Below are positions 16,910 through 25,831 of a stretch of 64,000 nucleotides of DNA, piece by piece. Under the pieces are notes generated by a model, which did not search any database, was not told where the DNA came from, and saw only the letters and a program-made list of their open reading frames with translations. The stretch comes from Streptomyces sp. NBC_00483 (lineage in GTDB: Bacteria; Actinomycetota; Actinomycetes; Streptomycetales; Streptomycetaceae): assembly GCF_036013745.1 (NCBI RefSeq), contig NZ_CP107880.1, positions 4,340,001 through 4,404,000 on the forward strand, given 5' to 3'. The position numbers and the translations under genes were made by a program. Numbering within the stretch: position 1 is the stretch's first letter; each line of letters starts with the position of its first letter.

Positions 16910-17658
16910 CCCATCAGGCACACCACGAGCGCCGCACCCGGCAGGGTCAGCGCGTACGACCACTGGGTCCGGGTCGCCGCCAGGTCGTCGATCACCGGCA
17001 TCGCCCCCGCGTAGCCACGGCTGACCATGGCGAGGTGCACCCGCTCCCCGCGCTCGTAGGAGCGGATGAACAGGGCGCCCGCCGACTTGGCGAGGACACC
17101 CCAGTGCCGTACGCCCTTCGCCTCGAAGCCGCGCGACTCCCGGGCGACCTTCATGCGGCGCATCTCGTCGGTGATGACGTCGCCGTAGCGGATCATGAAT
17201 GAGGCGATCTGGACGAGGAGCGGGGGGAGCTTCAGGCGTTGCAGGCCGAGGATCAGTTCGCGCAGTTCGGTGGTCGAGGCGAGCAGGACCGCGGCGGCGA
17301 CGCCGAGCGTGCCCTTGGCGAGCACGTTCCACGCGCCCCACAGTCCGCTCTCGCTCAGCGACATCCCGAGGACCTGCACCCGGCTCCCCTCCGCCACGAA
17401 CGGCATGAGGACGGCGAAGGCGACGAACGGGACCTCGATGAGGAGCCGCTTCAGCAGGAAGCCCGCCGGGACCCGCGCCGTCGCCGCCACCGCCGCGAGC
17501 AGCACGGCGTACAGGCCGAAGGCCCAGATCGCCTCGCGCGGGGTGGAGACGACGACCAGGACGAAGCAGAAGACCGCGGCCAGCTTGGTGTGCGGCGGCA
17601 GCGCGTGCACGGGCGAGGCCCCGGCGCGGTAGAGCTGGTGGGCGTGGCCGGCGCCCAT
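16897..17658 (-). CDS. ECF transporter transmembrane protein (NikQ/CbiQ)
   Basis: A 253-residue integral membrane protein of the CbiQ family. It has about five helices and the conserved cytoplasmic coupling segment MKVARESRGFEAKG (ARES/ARG-type motif) that contacts the ATPase. It lies 1 bp after the NikM/CbiM gene and overlaps the ATPase gene. The protein transmits ATP hydrolysis to the substrate-binding subunit. Confidence 0.88.
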   Translation of the reverse strand: MGAGHAHQLYRAGASPVHALPPHTKLAAVFCFVLVVVSTPREAIWAFGLYAVLLAAVAATARVPAGFLLKRLLIEVPFVAFAVLMPFVAEGSRVQVLGMSLSESGLWGAWNVLAKGTLGVAAAVLLASTTELRELILGLQRLKLPPLLVQIASFMIRYGDVITDEMRRMKVARESRGFEAKGVRHWGVLAKSAGALFIRSYERGERVHLAMVSRGYAGAMPVIDDLAATRTQWSYALTLPGAALVVCLMGWTL

Positions 17659-17659
17659 G

Positions 17660-18724
17660 TCAGGACACCCGCTCCGAAGCGGCAGGGACCTCGGTCGAGG
17701 CCACGTCGCCGGCGCGCCGCCTGCGCAGCGCCCAGAAGATCCCGGTCCCGGCGACGACGGTGACGCCGACGCCGATGATCCCGGCGAGGCCGCCGGAGAG
17801 GCGGCCGTTGGCGATGTCCTTCACGCCGTAGTCGGCGAGCGGGGAGTCGGAGGAGGCGTGCTGCTCGGTCTTCTTGTCGATGCCCTTGTCGTGGGCGACC
17901 TTCTCCAGGCCGTCGGGGTTGGCCGAGGCGTAGAAGGAGACGAAGCCGGCGAGGACGAGGGAGGCTGCCAGGCCGACGAGCCACACCTTGCGGCGCGAGC
18001 GGGCGGCCACAGGGGCGGTCACCGGCGTGGCCGCGTCCACCAGCTCCCCGTTCACCTTCAGCTTCAGCGGCTGGTGCAGGCCCCGGGCCCCGTACACGAG
18101 GTCGGGGCGCACGGCGACGACCGCGCCGACGGTGAGCGCGGTGATCACGGCCTCGCCGATGCCGATGAGGATGTGGACGCCGACCATCGCGGTGGCGACC
18201 TTGCCGATGGAGACGTCGGTCGTCCCCCCGATGGCGTAGATCAGGGTGAAGACGACCGCGGCGGCCGGGACGGACAGCAGCGCCGCGACGAAGGACGCCA
18301 CGGTGATCGAGCGGCGGGTGCGCGGCAGCACCTTCACCAGGCCGCGGAAGACGAGGTAGGCGACGACGGTCGTGGTGATCGCCATGTCGGTGATGTTCAC
18401 GCCGAGCGCGGTCAGGCCGCCGTCGGCGAAGAGCACGCCCTGCATGAGCAGCACCACGGACACACAGAGGACCCCGGTATAGGGCCCCACGAGTATCGCG
18501 GCCAGCGCGCCGCCCAGGAGGTGTCCGCTGGTGCCCGCGGCGACGGGGAAGTTGAGCATCTGTACGGCGAAGATGAACGCCGCGACAAGGCCCGCGAGCG
18601 GCGCGGCCCGTTCGGAGCCCAGCTCGCGGCGGACGCCGCGCAGGCTGACGGCGACGGCGCCCGCGGCGACGACGCCCGTGGCGGCCGACACGGGGGCGTT
18701 GATGAATCCGTCAGGGACATGCAT
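17660..18724 (-). CDS. ECF transporter substrate subunit NikM/CbiM, fused NikN-like tail
   Basis: A 354-residue membrane protein starting MHVPDGFIN, the hallmark N-terminus of NikM/CbiM in which the free amino group and His2 bind Ni2+ or Co2+. About seven helices form the substrate pocket. The C-terminal 110 residues add an extracytoplasmic region flanked by two helices that matches a fused NikN/CbiN subunit (PDGLEKVAHDKGI, then a final helix). A Nur-like box 91 bp upstream of the ATG suggests nickel-repressed expression, and no cobalamin riboswitch is evident, so nickel is the more likely substrate. Confidence 0.85.
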   Translation of the reverse strand: MHVPDGFINAPVSAATGVVAAGAVAVSLRGVRRELGSERAAPLAGLVAAFIFAVQMLNFPVAAGTSGHLLGGALAAILVGPYTGVLCVSVVLLMQGVLFADGGLTALGVNITDMAITTTVVAYLVFRGLVKVLPRTRRSITVASFVAALLSVPAAAVVFTLIYAIGGTTDVSIGKVATAMVGVHILIGIGEAVITALTVGAVVAVRPDLVYGARGLHQPLKLKVNGELVDAATPVTAPVAARSRRKVWLVGLAASLVLAGFVSFYASANPDGLEKVAHDKGIDKKTEQHASSDSPLADYGVKDIANGRLSGGLAGIIGVGVTVVAGTGIFWALRRRRAGDVASTEVPAASERVS

Positions 18725-18814
18725 GGCAGGGAGCTCCGCTCGGGGGCCGGGGGCAGGGTCCGGTTTCGACGTCCGGGTTCGGCGTCCGGTGAACCGTTCG
18801 ATGATAGTGCTTTG

Positions 18815-18831
18815 TTGCGAACGCCTTGCAA
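18815..18831. promoter_or_regulatory. Nur-like operator (nickel uptake regulator box)
   Basis: TTGCGA-N5-TTGCAA on the plus strand, which reads TTGCAA-N5-TCGCAA in the direction of the transporter. It matches the tTGCaa-N5-ttGCAA Nur box described for Streptomyces sodF and nik genes at 11 of 12 positions, and is placed 91 bp upstream of the NikM start. Confidence 0.7.
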
Positions 18832-18903
18832 TAGCGTCTCAGCACCGATTACCCCCCGACCATCCCTGGTCTGTACACCCCCATATATGCGACATTTAAG
18901 GAC

Positions 18904-19278
18904 ATGGCGATTGTCGAGCAGTACGTAGAGCAGTACGCGCGAGCCCGGGTCGTCACCGATTCCCCCGAGGCGGGCCAGGCGGTCCCCGTCGTGCTGCGCC
19001 ACGAGAGCGGCACGGTCCATGTCGCACTGCCCGGCTCCGGCGAGTGGGGAGCCTTCCCCCGCGAGCTTCTCGAACGCGGCCTGCGCGCCCCGGTCACCGG
19101 CGGCGCCGTCCGGATCTGGCCGTGCGGCCGCGTGCAGACGGTCATCGAGTTCCACGCGCCGCACAAGCCGAGCGGGGTGACGGTCGTGCAGTTCGACACG
19201 AAAGCGTTGGTCCGCTTCCTGCGCCGCACCTACACGACCGTCACCCCGGCCAAGGCCCCTCAAGGCATCACCCGCTGA
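18904..19278 (+). CDS. ssgE: SsgA-like sporulation/cell-division protein
   Basis: A 124-residue SsgA-like protein (SALP), a family found only in morphologically complex actinomycetes that directs cell-wall remodelling in septation and spore maturation. Family hallmarks are AVPVVLRHES, a WGAFPRELLERGL-type segment and VRIWPCG. The symbol ssgE rests on its place beside the Cbi/Nik genes and the PBP pair, as around SCO3158 of S. coelicolor; sequence alone shows only that it is a SALP. AAGGAC lies directly before the ATG. It is divergent from the nickel transporter operon and shares the intergenic region with the Nur-like box. Confidence 0.78.
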   Translation: MAIVEQYVEQYARARVVTDSPEAGQAVPVVLRHESGTVHVALPGSGEWGAFPRELLERGLRAPVTGGAVRIWPCGRVQTVIEFHAPHKPSGVTVVQFDTKALVRFLRRTYTTVTPAKAPQGITR

Positions 19279-19284
19279 AGGGCG

Positions 19285-21483
19285 TCACGCGCTGACGAGC
19301 TCCCGCTCGTCGTCCGGACGGTCGGCGTCGGCCGTCCGCAGCCCCTCGCCCTCCACGTCCACGTTCGGCAGCGCCCGCGCCAGCCACTTCGGCAGCCACC
19401 AGGCCTTCTTGCCGAGCAGCGCAAGCACGGCGGGCACCAGCGTCATACGGACGATGAACGCGTCGAAGAAGACGGCGATGGCGAGGCCGAAGCCGATCAT
19501 CTTCACCATCTGCTCGGAGCTTCCGATGAAGCCCGCGAACACCGCCATCATGATGATCGCCGCGGCCGTGACCACCCGCGCCCCGTGCTTGAACCCGGTG
19601 ACGACGGCCTGCGCGGGCCGCTCCCCGTGGACGTACGCCTCACGCATGCGCGTCACGAGGAACACCTCGTAGTCCATCGCGAGACCGAAGACCACGCCCA
19701 CCATGAAGATCGGCATCATCGACATGACGGGACCGGTCTGCTCGACGCCGAACAGCGAACCGAGCCAGCCCCACTGGAAGACCGCGACGACGGCGCCGAG
19801 CGCGGCGAGCACCGACAGCAGGAAGCCGAGCGCCGCCTTCAGCGGCACCAGGATCGAGCGGAAGACCACCATCAGGAGCAGGAACGCGAGGCCGACGACG
19901 AGCGCCAGGTAGGGGATCAGCGCGTCGTTGAGCTTCTGCGAGACGTCGATGTTCATGGCCGTGGAGCCGGTGACGCTCAGCTCGGCGCCGGAGTCCGCCT
20001 TGATGTCGGCGCCCGCGTCGCGGATGTCGTGCACGACGTTCTCGGTGTCGACCGACGACGGCTTGTACTTGGAGACGACGCTGATGACGGCGGTGTCGCC
20101 GGCCTTGTTGAACGTCGCCGGGGTGACGGCCGCGACGCCGTCCGTGCCCTTGATCTCCCGGACGACCTCGGAGACCGCGGCCTTCGGGTCGGCCGCGCCC
20201 TTGGCGTCGACGACCGTCATGAGCGGGCCGTTGAAGCCGGGCCCGAAGCCCTCGGAGAGCAGGTCGTACGCCTTGCGCTGGGTGGTGCTCGTGGGCTGCG
20301 CGCCGTCGTCGGGCAGGCCGAGTTCGAGCGAGGCGACCGGGACGGCCATGGCGCCGAGGCCGACGATGCCCGCGATCAGGACGGTGACCGGGCGGCGCAG
20401 GACGAAGCCGGCCCAGCGGGTGCCCATGTTGACCTTGGGCTCCTTCTTCTCACCGAGGTCCTTACGGGCCTTGCGGCCGTGCACCCGCTTGCCGACGTAG
20501 CCGAGCAGCGCCGGGATCAGGGTGAGCGCGATGAGCACGGCGATGGCGACGGTGCCGGCGGCCGCGATGCCCATCTTCGTCAGCATCGGGATGTTGACGA
20601 CGGCCAGGCCGACCAGGGCGATGACGACGGTGAGCCCGGCGAAGACGACAGCCGAACCCGCGGTGCCGACGGCCCGCCCGGCGGCCTCCTCCCGGTCCCG
20701 GCCCTCCGCGAGCTCACCCCGGTACCGGGACACGATGAACAGCGCGTAGTCGATGCCGACCGCGAGGCCGATCATCATCGCCAGGGTGGACGTGGTGCTG
20801 CCCAGGTCGAGCACGTTGGCGAGCGCCGTGATGGCGGAGACGCCGATGCCGACACCGATCAGCGCGGTCAGCAGCGGAAGACCGGCCGCGATCAGCGAGC
20901 CGAACGTGATCACCAGGACGACGGCCGCGATCGCGATGCCGATGACCTCGGTGGCGCCCGTCTCCGGCATCGCCTGGAGCGCGTCACCGCCGACCTCGAC
21001 GGTCAGACCGGTCTGCTTCGCCTCGTCGATGACGTCCTGAAGCGCGTCCCTGTCGGCGTCGGTCAGCTCCATCGAGGAGACCTTGTACGAGGCCGAGGCG
21101 TAGGCGATCCTGCCATCCTTGCTGAGCGTCTTCGCGACGAAGGGGTCCGCGACGGAGGCGACCTGCTTCGAGCTGGACTTGATCTCGGCGACGGTGTCCT
21201 GGATGTCGGCCTTGTTTGCCGGGTCGGTGAGCTTCTCCCCCTTCGGCGCCTCGAAGACGACGCGGGCGGTGGCCCCGTCGGCGGCGGATCCGGGGAAGCG
21301 CTGGTCGAGCAGGTCGAAGGCCTTCTGGGCCTCGGTCCCCGGTATGGAGAAGGAACTGGAGGCGGCGGTCGGCGCGGTGGCGGCGCCCACGCCCGCGAGC
21401 GTGAGCAGGGCCACCCAGATCAGGGCGACGAAGTGCCGTCGGCGGAACGCGAGTTTGCCGAGTTTGTAGAGGAATGTGGCCAC
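19285..21483 (-). CDS. MMPL-family RND exporter
   Basis: A 732-residue RND transporter with 12 predicted helices in two halves, each with a large extracytoplasmic loop. The family motif GIDYALFIVSRYR (about residue 230) and the second-half counterpart AMDYEVFLVTRMRE carry the proton-relay Asp/Tyr residues. I set the start at the GTG at 21483, before ATFLYKLGKLAFRRR, because the upstream frame is non-conserved. MMPL proteins export lipids or drugs. The TetR gene 125 bp upstream in the same direction is the likely regulator. Confidence 0.87.
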   Translation of the reverse strand: MATFLYKLGKLAFRRRHFVALIWVALLTLAGVGAATAPTAASSSFSIPGTEAQKAFDLLDQRFPGSAADGATARVVFEAPKGEKLTDPANKADIQDTVAEIKSSSKQVASVADPFVAKTLSKDGRIAYASASYKVSSMELTDADRDALQDVIDEAKQTGLTVEVGGDALQAMPETGATEVIGIAIAAVVLVITFGSLIAAGLPLLTALIGVGIGVSAITALANVLDLGSTTSTLAMMIGLAVGIDYALFIVSRYRGELAEGRDREEAAGRAVGTAGSAVVFAGLTVVIALVGLAVVNIPMLTKMGIAAAGTVAIAVLIALTLIPALLGYVGKRVHGRKARKDLGEKKEPKVNMGTRWAGFVLRRPVTVLIAGIVGLGAMAVPVASLELGLPDDGAQPTSTTQRKAYDLLSEGFGPGFNGPLMTVVDAKGAADPKAAVSEVVREIKGTDGVAAVTPATFNKAGDTAVISVVSKYKPSSVDTENVVHDIRDAGADIKADSGAELSVTGSTAMNIDVSQKLNDALIPYLALVVGLAFLLLMVVFRSILVPLKAALGFLLSVLAALGAVVAVFQWGWLGSLFGVEQTGPVMSMMPIFMVGVVFGLAMDYEVFLVTRMREAYVHGERPAQAVVTGFKHGARVVTAAAIIMMAVFAGFIGSSEQMVKMIGFGLAIAVFFDAFIVRMTLVPAVLALLGKKAWWLPKWLARALPNVDVEGEGLRTADADRPDDERELVSA

Positions 21484-21608
21484 GGAGGCGTACTCCCGGT
21501 CAGGTCGTGGGTCCAACAGGACAGCAGGGCATGTGTGATCGGCCCGACGACATGAGCGGTTGTGCGTCAGGTGGAACGGTGGGGAAGGGTCAGGCGGCTG
21601 GGAAAGGG

Positions 21609-22205
21609 TCAGGCGCTGAGGGCGGGGAGGACCACAGCGTCGATGTACGAGACGAGGTATTCCTGCGTCGGCGGCTCTTCGTCGATGAGCGTGCGGGTCG
21701 CGAACGCGCCGACCAGCATGTGGAGCGCGTAGCCGAGCGCCGGGTTGTCGGCCCGGATCTCGCCTCGGTCCACCGCTCTGCGCAGCATCCGGTCGAGACC
21801 GGACACCTCGGGAGCGACGATCCACTCCTTGAAGGCCGCGAGCAGATCCGGATTGGCGTGCACGGCCACCATCAGGCCGCGCATCAGCGCGCTGTTCTGC
21901 TCCATGTGGCAGTCGTCCTCACGGACGGCCATCGCATGCAGATCACCGCGCAGCGAGCCGGTGTCGACCACGTCGAAGTGCGGCTTCTGGCTCCGCAGCG
22001 CCTTCACCACCAGCTCGGCCTTGCCGCCCCACTGACGGTAGAGCGTGGCCTTGCTGGACCGGGTGCGGGTGGCCACGGCGTCCATGGTCAGGGCGTCGTA
22101 GCCGACCTCGCGGAGAAGTTCGAGCACGGCGCCGTACAGCTCGGCCTCGCGCTCGGGCGTGATCCGGCTGCGACGCGTCGTTGCCTCGGCGACCATGTCA
22201 CCCAC
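21609..22205 (-). CDS. TetR-family regulator
   Basis: A 198-residue repressor with an N-terminal helix-turn-helix (AVATRTRSSKATLYRQWGGKAELV, about residues 38-61) and a C-terminal ligand domain of the TetR_C_16-like type. It precedes the MMPL exporter in the same direction, and a 17-bp palindrome lies 52 bp upstream of its ATG. It probably represses itself and the exporter until an exported compound binds. Confidence 0.87.
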   Translation of the reverse strand: MGDMVAEATTRRSRITPEREAELYGAVLELLREVGYDALTMDAVATRTRSSKATLYRQWGGKAELVVKALRSQKPHFDVVDTGSLRGDLHAMAVREDDCHMEQNSALMRGLMVAVHANPDLLAAFKEWIVAPEVSGLDRMLRRAVDRGEIRADNPALGYALHMLVGAFATRTLIDEEPPTQEYLVSYIDAVVLPALSA

Positions 22206-22256
22206 CCGACCTCTCCGTATGCGTACGCCATAAAAGTACCCTGCCCACTAGCGAAA

Positions 22257-22273
22257 CGAAACGGTTTCGTTCG
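22257..22273. promoter_or_regulatory. TetR operator candidate
   Basis: AACGAAAC-G-GTTTCGTT, an 8-bp-arm palindrome in the gap between the TetR gene and the divergent tricorn protease gene. Its place and shape are typical for an autoregulatory TetR site. Confidence 0.65.
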
Positions 22274-22366
22274 TGCGCTGCGCCACACCTTCTCGCACAC
22301 CTTCCCGCACACCCTTCTCAGTGAGTCCCGGTTGCCGGAGGCCGCGTCGCGGAAAAGCATGAGGAG

Positions 22367-25300
22367 GTGACTGAGGCGACTGAGGCAACCGACGATGCGG
22401 ACGGCCGGGCGTACCTGCGTTTCCCGCACATCAGCGGCGACCGGCTGTGTTTCGCCGCCGAGGACGACCTGTGGGTCGCGCCGCTCGACGGCTCGACGCG
22501 GGCCTGGCGGGTCACCGTCGACCGCACCAAGGTCAGCCACCCGCGCTTCTCCCCCGACGGCCGGCACATCGCGTACACGACGTGGCGCAGCCTCGACCCG
22601 GAGATCCATGTGGCGCCGGTCGACGGCGGCTCCGCGCGCCGGCTCACGTACTGGGGCAGCGTCGACACCCAGGTGCGCGGCTGGACTCCCCCCGACAAGG
22701 ACGGCCGGTGCGACATCCTCGCGGTCGCCTCGCACGGCGAGCCCTTCTCGTACTTCACCTTCGCCTACAGCGTCCCGACCGACGGCTCCCCCGGCGGCAA
22801 GCTCCCCTGGGGCCCGGTCTCCGACATCCAGGTCGCCGACATCGACGGGGAGCGGCAGACCCTGCTCCTGACCGGTACGGCGCCGCACGAACCGGCCGCC
22901 TGGAAGCGCTACCGGGGCGGCGCGCAGGGCCGGCTGTGGGTGCACGGGCAGCGCATCCTCGCCGACCTCGACGGACATCTCGACGACCCGATGTTCGTGG
23001 ACGGCCGCATCGCGTTCCTCTCCGACCACGAGGGCATCGGCAACGTCTACTCCTGCCGCCCCGACGGCACCGACCTGCACCGCCACACCGACCACGACTC
23101 CTTCTACGCCCGGCACGCCACCACCGACGGCACCCGCGTCGTCTACCAGTGCGCGGGCGACCTGTGGATCCTCGACGACCTCGACCCCGACTCGGTGCCG
23201 CGCAAGCTGCGGGTCCGGCTCGGCGGCCCCCGCGCGGGGCGCCGCAGCTACCAGGTCCCCGCCGCCCAGCACGTCGACTCGCTCTCCGTCGACGAGACGG
23301 GCCGGGCCAGCGCCGTCGTCGTCCGCGGCAGCCTGTACTGGCTCACGCACCGCGACGGCCCCGCCCGCACCATCGCCGACACCCCGGGCGTGCGCGTGCG
23401 CCTGCCCGAGATGCTGGGCTCGGGCGGCCAGGTCGCCTACATCACCGACGCCGACGGCGAGGACGCCGTCGAGATCGCCTACCTGCCGCGGGCCAGCGGC
23501 GACCGGGCACCGCGCCGGTTCGCCTCCGGCCGGCTGGGCCGCGTACAGGAGCTGGTCTCCGACCCGGACGGGGAGCGGCTCGCGATCGCCTCGAACGACG
23601 GGCGGCTGCTCCTCGTCGACGTGGGCGACGAGGGCGGCGAGGCGCCGCTGGAGGAACCGACCGTCACCGAGCTGATCCGCTCCACGAACGGGCCCGTCCG
23701 CGACCTCGCCTTCTCCCCCGACGGCGCCTGGCTGACCTGGTCGCACCCGGGCATCGGCCGCTCGCTGCGGCAGATCAAGATGGCCCGGATCAACCGGGGC
23801 GGCGGCTCCACCGCGATCGGCGCGGTCCCCCCGGGGAAGGGCGAGTCGGCGACGATCGTCGACGTCACCAACGGCCGCTTCGAGGACGAGAACCCGGTGT
23901 TCACGCGGGACGGCCGCTATCTCGCCTTCCTCTCCTGGCGCGGCTTCGACCCCGTCTACGACGTGCACACCGGCGACCTGTCGTTCCCGCTGGGCTGCCG
24001 CCCCTACCTCGTACCGCTGTCGTCCGCGACGCCGTCCCCGTTCGCCCTCTCCCCCGACGGGCGGACCGCGGCGGGCGGCCTCGACCCGGTCGAGGACGCG
24101 GGCGGCGACGGCACGCCGACCGTGGAGATCGAGGGCCTCGCCAACCGTGTCGTGCCGTTCCCCGTCTCGGCGTCCAAGTACTCGTCGCTGCACGCGGTCG
24201 CAGGCGGCGGCCTGGTGTGGCTGCGCTGGCCGATCTCGGGCGCGCTCGGCGAGACCTTCGCCAACCCGGCCGACCCCTCGGCCCAGCCCACCCTCGAACA
24301 CTTCGACCTGGTCAAGGGGAAGAAGTCCCAACTCGTCGCCCACATGGACTGGTTCGCGGTCAGCGGCGACGGCTCCCGGCTCGTCGTCGTCGACGAGGGC
24401 GAACTGGAGGCCGTGCCCTCCACAGAGGCGGGCGACAACGACACCACCGTCTGGATCGACCTGCGCCGCATCCTGCACGAGGCCGACCCGGCGGCCGAGT
24501 GGCGGCAGGCGTACGACGAGGCGGGCCGGATCATCCGCGCCTACTTCTGGGAGCCGCACATGTGCGGCATCGACTGGGACGCGGTGCTCGACCAGTACCG
24601 GCCGCTGGTCGAACGGGTCGCGTCCCCCGACGAGTTCGCGGATCTCCTACGAGAGGTCCTCGGCGAACTCGGCACGTCCCACGCCTACGTCGCCGCCGCC
24701 CGCCGCAACGAGGGCCCGCCGCACTACCAGCGGGCGCAGGGCCTGCTCGGCGCCAACTTCGTCTGCCGCGACGGCCGTTGGACGCTCCAGCGCATCCTGC
24801 CCGGCGACTCCTCCGACTCCAAGGCCCGCTCCCCCCTCGCCGGCACCGGCATCCGCGACGGCGCCGTCCTCACCCACATCGACGGCCGCCCGGTCGACCC
24901 GGTCACGGGCCCGTACCCGCTGCTCGCGGGCGCGGGGGGCACGACCGTCGAGCTGACCTTCACGTGCGCGGAGGGCGGCGGCCGCCCCCGCCGCGTCGCC
25001 ATCGTCCCGCTCGTCGACGAACGCCCGCTGCGCTACCAGGACTGGGTCGCCAAACGCCGCGCCGTCGTACGGGAGTTGAGCGGCGGCAAGTGCGGCTACC
25101 TGCACATCCCCGACATGGGCGGCTCCGGCTGGGCCCAGTTCAACCGCGATCTGCGCATGGAGGTCTCCCGGCCCGCGCTCATCGTCGACGTACGCGGCAA
25201 CGCGGGCGGCCACATCAGCGAGCTGGTCGTCGAGAAACTCACCCGAAAGATCATCGGCTGGGACCTGACCCGCAACGCGCAGGCGGTGTCGTACGCCTCG

Positions 25301-25711
25301 AACGCCCCACGCGGCCCCGTCGTCGCCCTCGCCGACGAGGCGACCTCGTCGGACGGCGACATGATCGCCGCCGCGTTCAAGCTGCTCGCGCTCGGCCCGG
25401 TCGTCGGCCAGCGCACCTGGGGCGGCGTCGTCGGCATGACCGGGCGCCACAAGCTCGGCGACGGCACGGTGATCACGGTGCCGATGAACGCGGCCTGGTT
25501 CCCCCAGTACGGCTGGTCCATCGAGAACCGGGGCGTGGAACCGGACATCGAGGCCCTGCGCACCCCCCTCGACTGGGCGGAGGGCCGGCACGCCCAGCTC
25601 GACGACGCGGTGGAGCTGGCGCTCAACCTGTTGACGGAACAGGGCGCGACGACACCGCCCGACTACTCGGACGTCCCCGACCGGAGGCGACCGAAGCTGC
25701 CACCGCGCTGA
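22367..25711 (+). CDS. Tricorn protease homologue (S41 family)
   Basis: A 1114-residue cytosolic peptidase related to the archaeal tricorn protease, which trims proteasome products. It has an N-terminal six-bladed propeller (about 15-330), a second propeller (about 330-690), a helical C1 domain (about 700-770), a PDZ domain (about 790-890) and the C2 catalytic domain. The nucleophile should be the Ser in DEATSSDGDM (about residue 1000). No signal peptide is present. The GTG at 22367 follows GAGGA. It is divergent from the TetR/MMPL unit, and the TetR operator lies in the shared gap. Confidence 0.88.
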   Translation: MTEATEATDDADGRAYLRFPHISGDRLCFAAEDDLWVAPLDGSTRAWRVTVDRTKVSHPRFSPDGRHIAYTTWRSLDPEIHVAPVDGGSARRLTYWGSVDTQVRGWTPPDKDGRCDILAVASHGEPFSYFTFAYSVPTDGSPGGKLPWGPVSDIQVADIDGERQTLLLTGTAPHEPAAWKRYRGGAQGRLWVHGQRILADLDGHLDDPMFVDGRIAFLSDHEGIGNVYSCRPDGTDLHRHTDHDSFYARHATTDGTRVVYQCAGDLWILDDLDPDSVPRKLRVRLGGPRAGRRSYQVPAAQHVDSLSVDETGRASAVVVRGSLYWLTHRDGPARTIADTPGVRVRLPEMLGSGGQVAYITDADGEDAVEIAYLPRASGDRAPRRFASGRLGRVQELVSDPDGERLAIASNDGRLLLVDVGDEGGEAPLEEPTVTELIRSTNGPVRDLAFSPDGAWLTWSHPGIGRSLRQIKMARINRGGGSTAIGAVPPGKGESATIVDVTNGRFEDENPVFTRDGRYLAFLSWRGFDPVYDVHTGDLSFPLGCRPYLVPLSSATPSPFALSPDGRTAAGGLDPVEDAGGDGTPTVEIEGLANRVVPFPVSASKYSSLHAVAGGGLVWLRWPISGALGETFANPADPSAQPTLEHFDLVKGKKSQLVAHMDWFAVSGDGSRLVVVDEGELEAVPSTEAGDNDTTVWIDLRRILHEADPAAEWRQAYDEAGRIIRAYFWEPHMCGIDWDAVLDQYRPLVERVASPDEFADLLREVLGELGTSHAYVAAARRNEGPPHYQRAQGLLGANFVCRDGRWTLQRILPGDSSDSKARSPLAGTGIRDGAVLTHIDGRPVDPVTGPYPLLAGAGGTTVELTFTCAEGGGRPRRVAIVPLVDERPLRYQDWVAKRRAVVRELSGGKCGYLHIPDMGGSGWAQFNRDLRMEVSRPALIVDVRGNAGGHISELVVEKLTRKIIGWDLTRNAQAVSYASNAPRGPVVALADEATSSDGDMIAAAFKLLALGPVVGQRTWGGVVGMTGRHKLGDGTVITVPMNAAWFPQYGWSIENRGVEPDIEALRTPLDWAEGRHAQLDDAVELALNLLTEQGATTPPDYSDVPDRRRPKLPPR

Positions 25712-25831
25712 CCGCTCCTCCGCCGGACCAATGTCCTGCGGAGGGCTTACCCGCTTCCCCCCTGGCATGACAGATTCTGGCCGCGTACACGGTGACGACG
25801 CGGTCAACTACCTGTCTCCCAGGGGGGTTTC

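Noticed and set aside
18725..18903. A cobalamin riboswitch upstream of the ECF transporter
   Set aside because: No B12-box-like sequence is visible in the leader, while a Nur-like box is.
19585..21555. A 656-residue frame antisense to the MMPL exporter
   Set aside because: It mirrors third-position GC of the real gene and has no recognisable domain.
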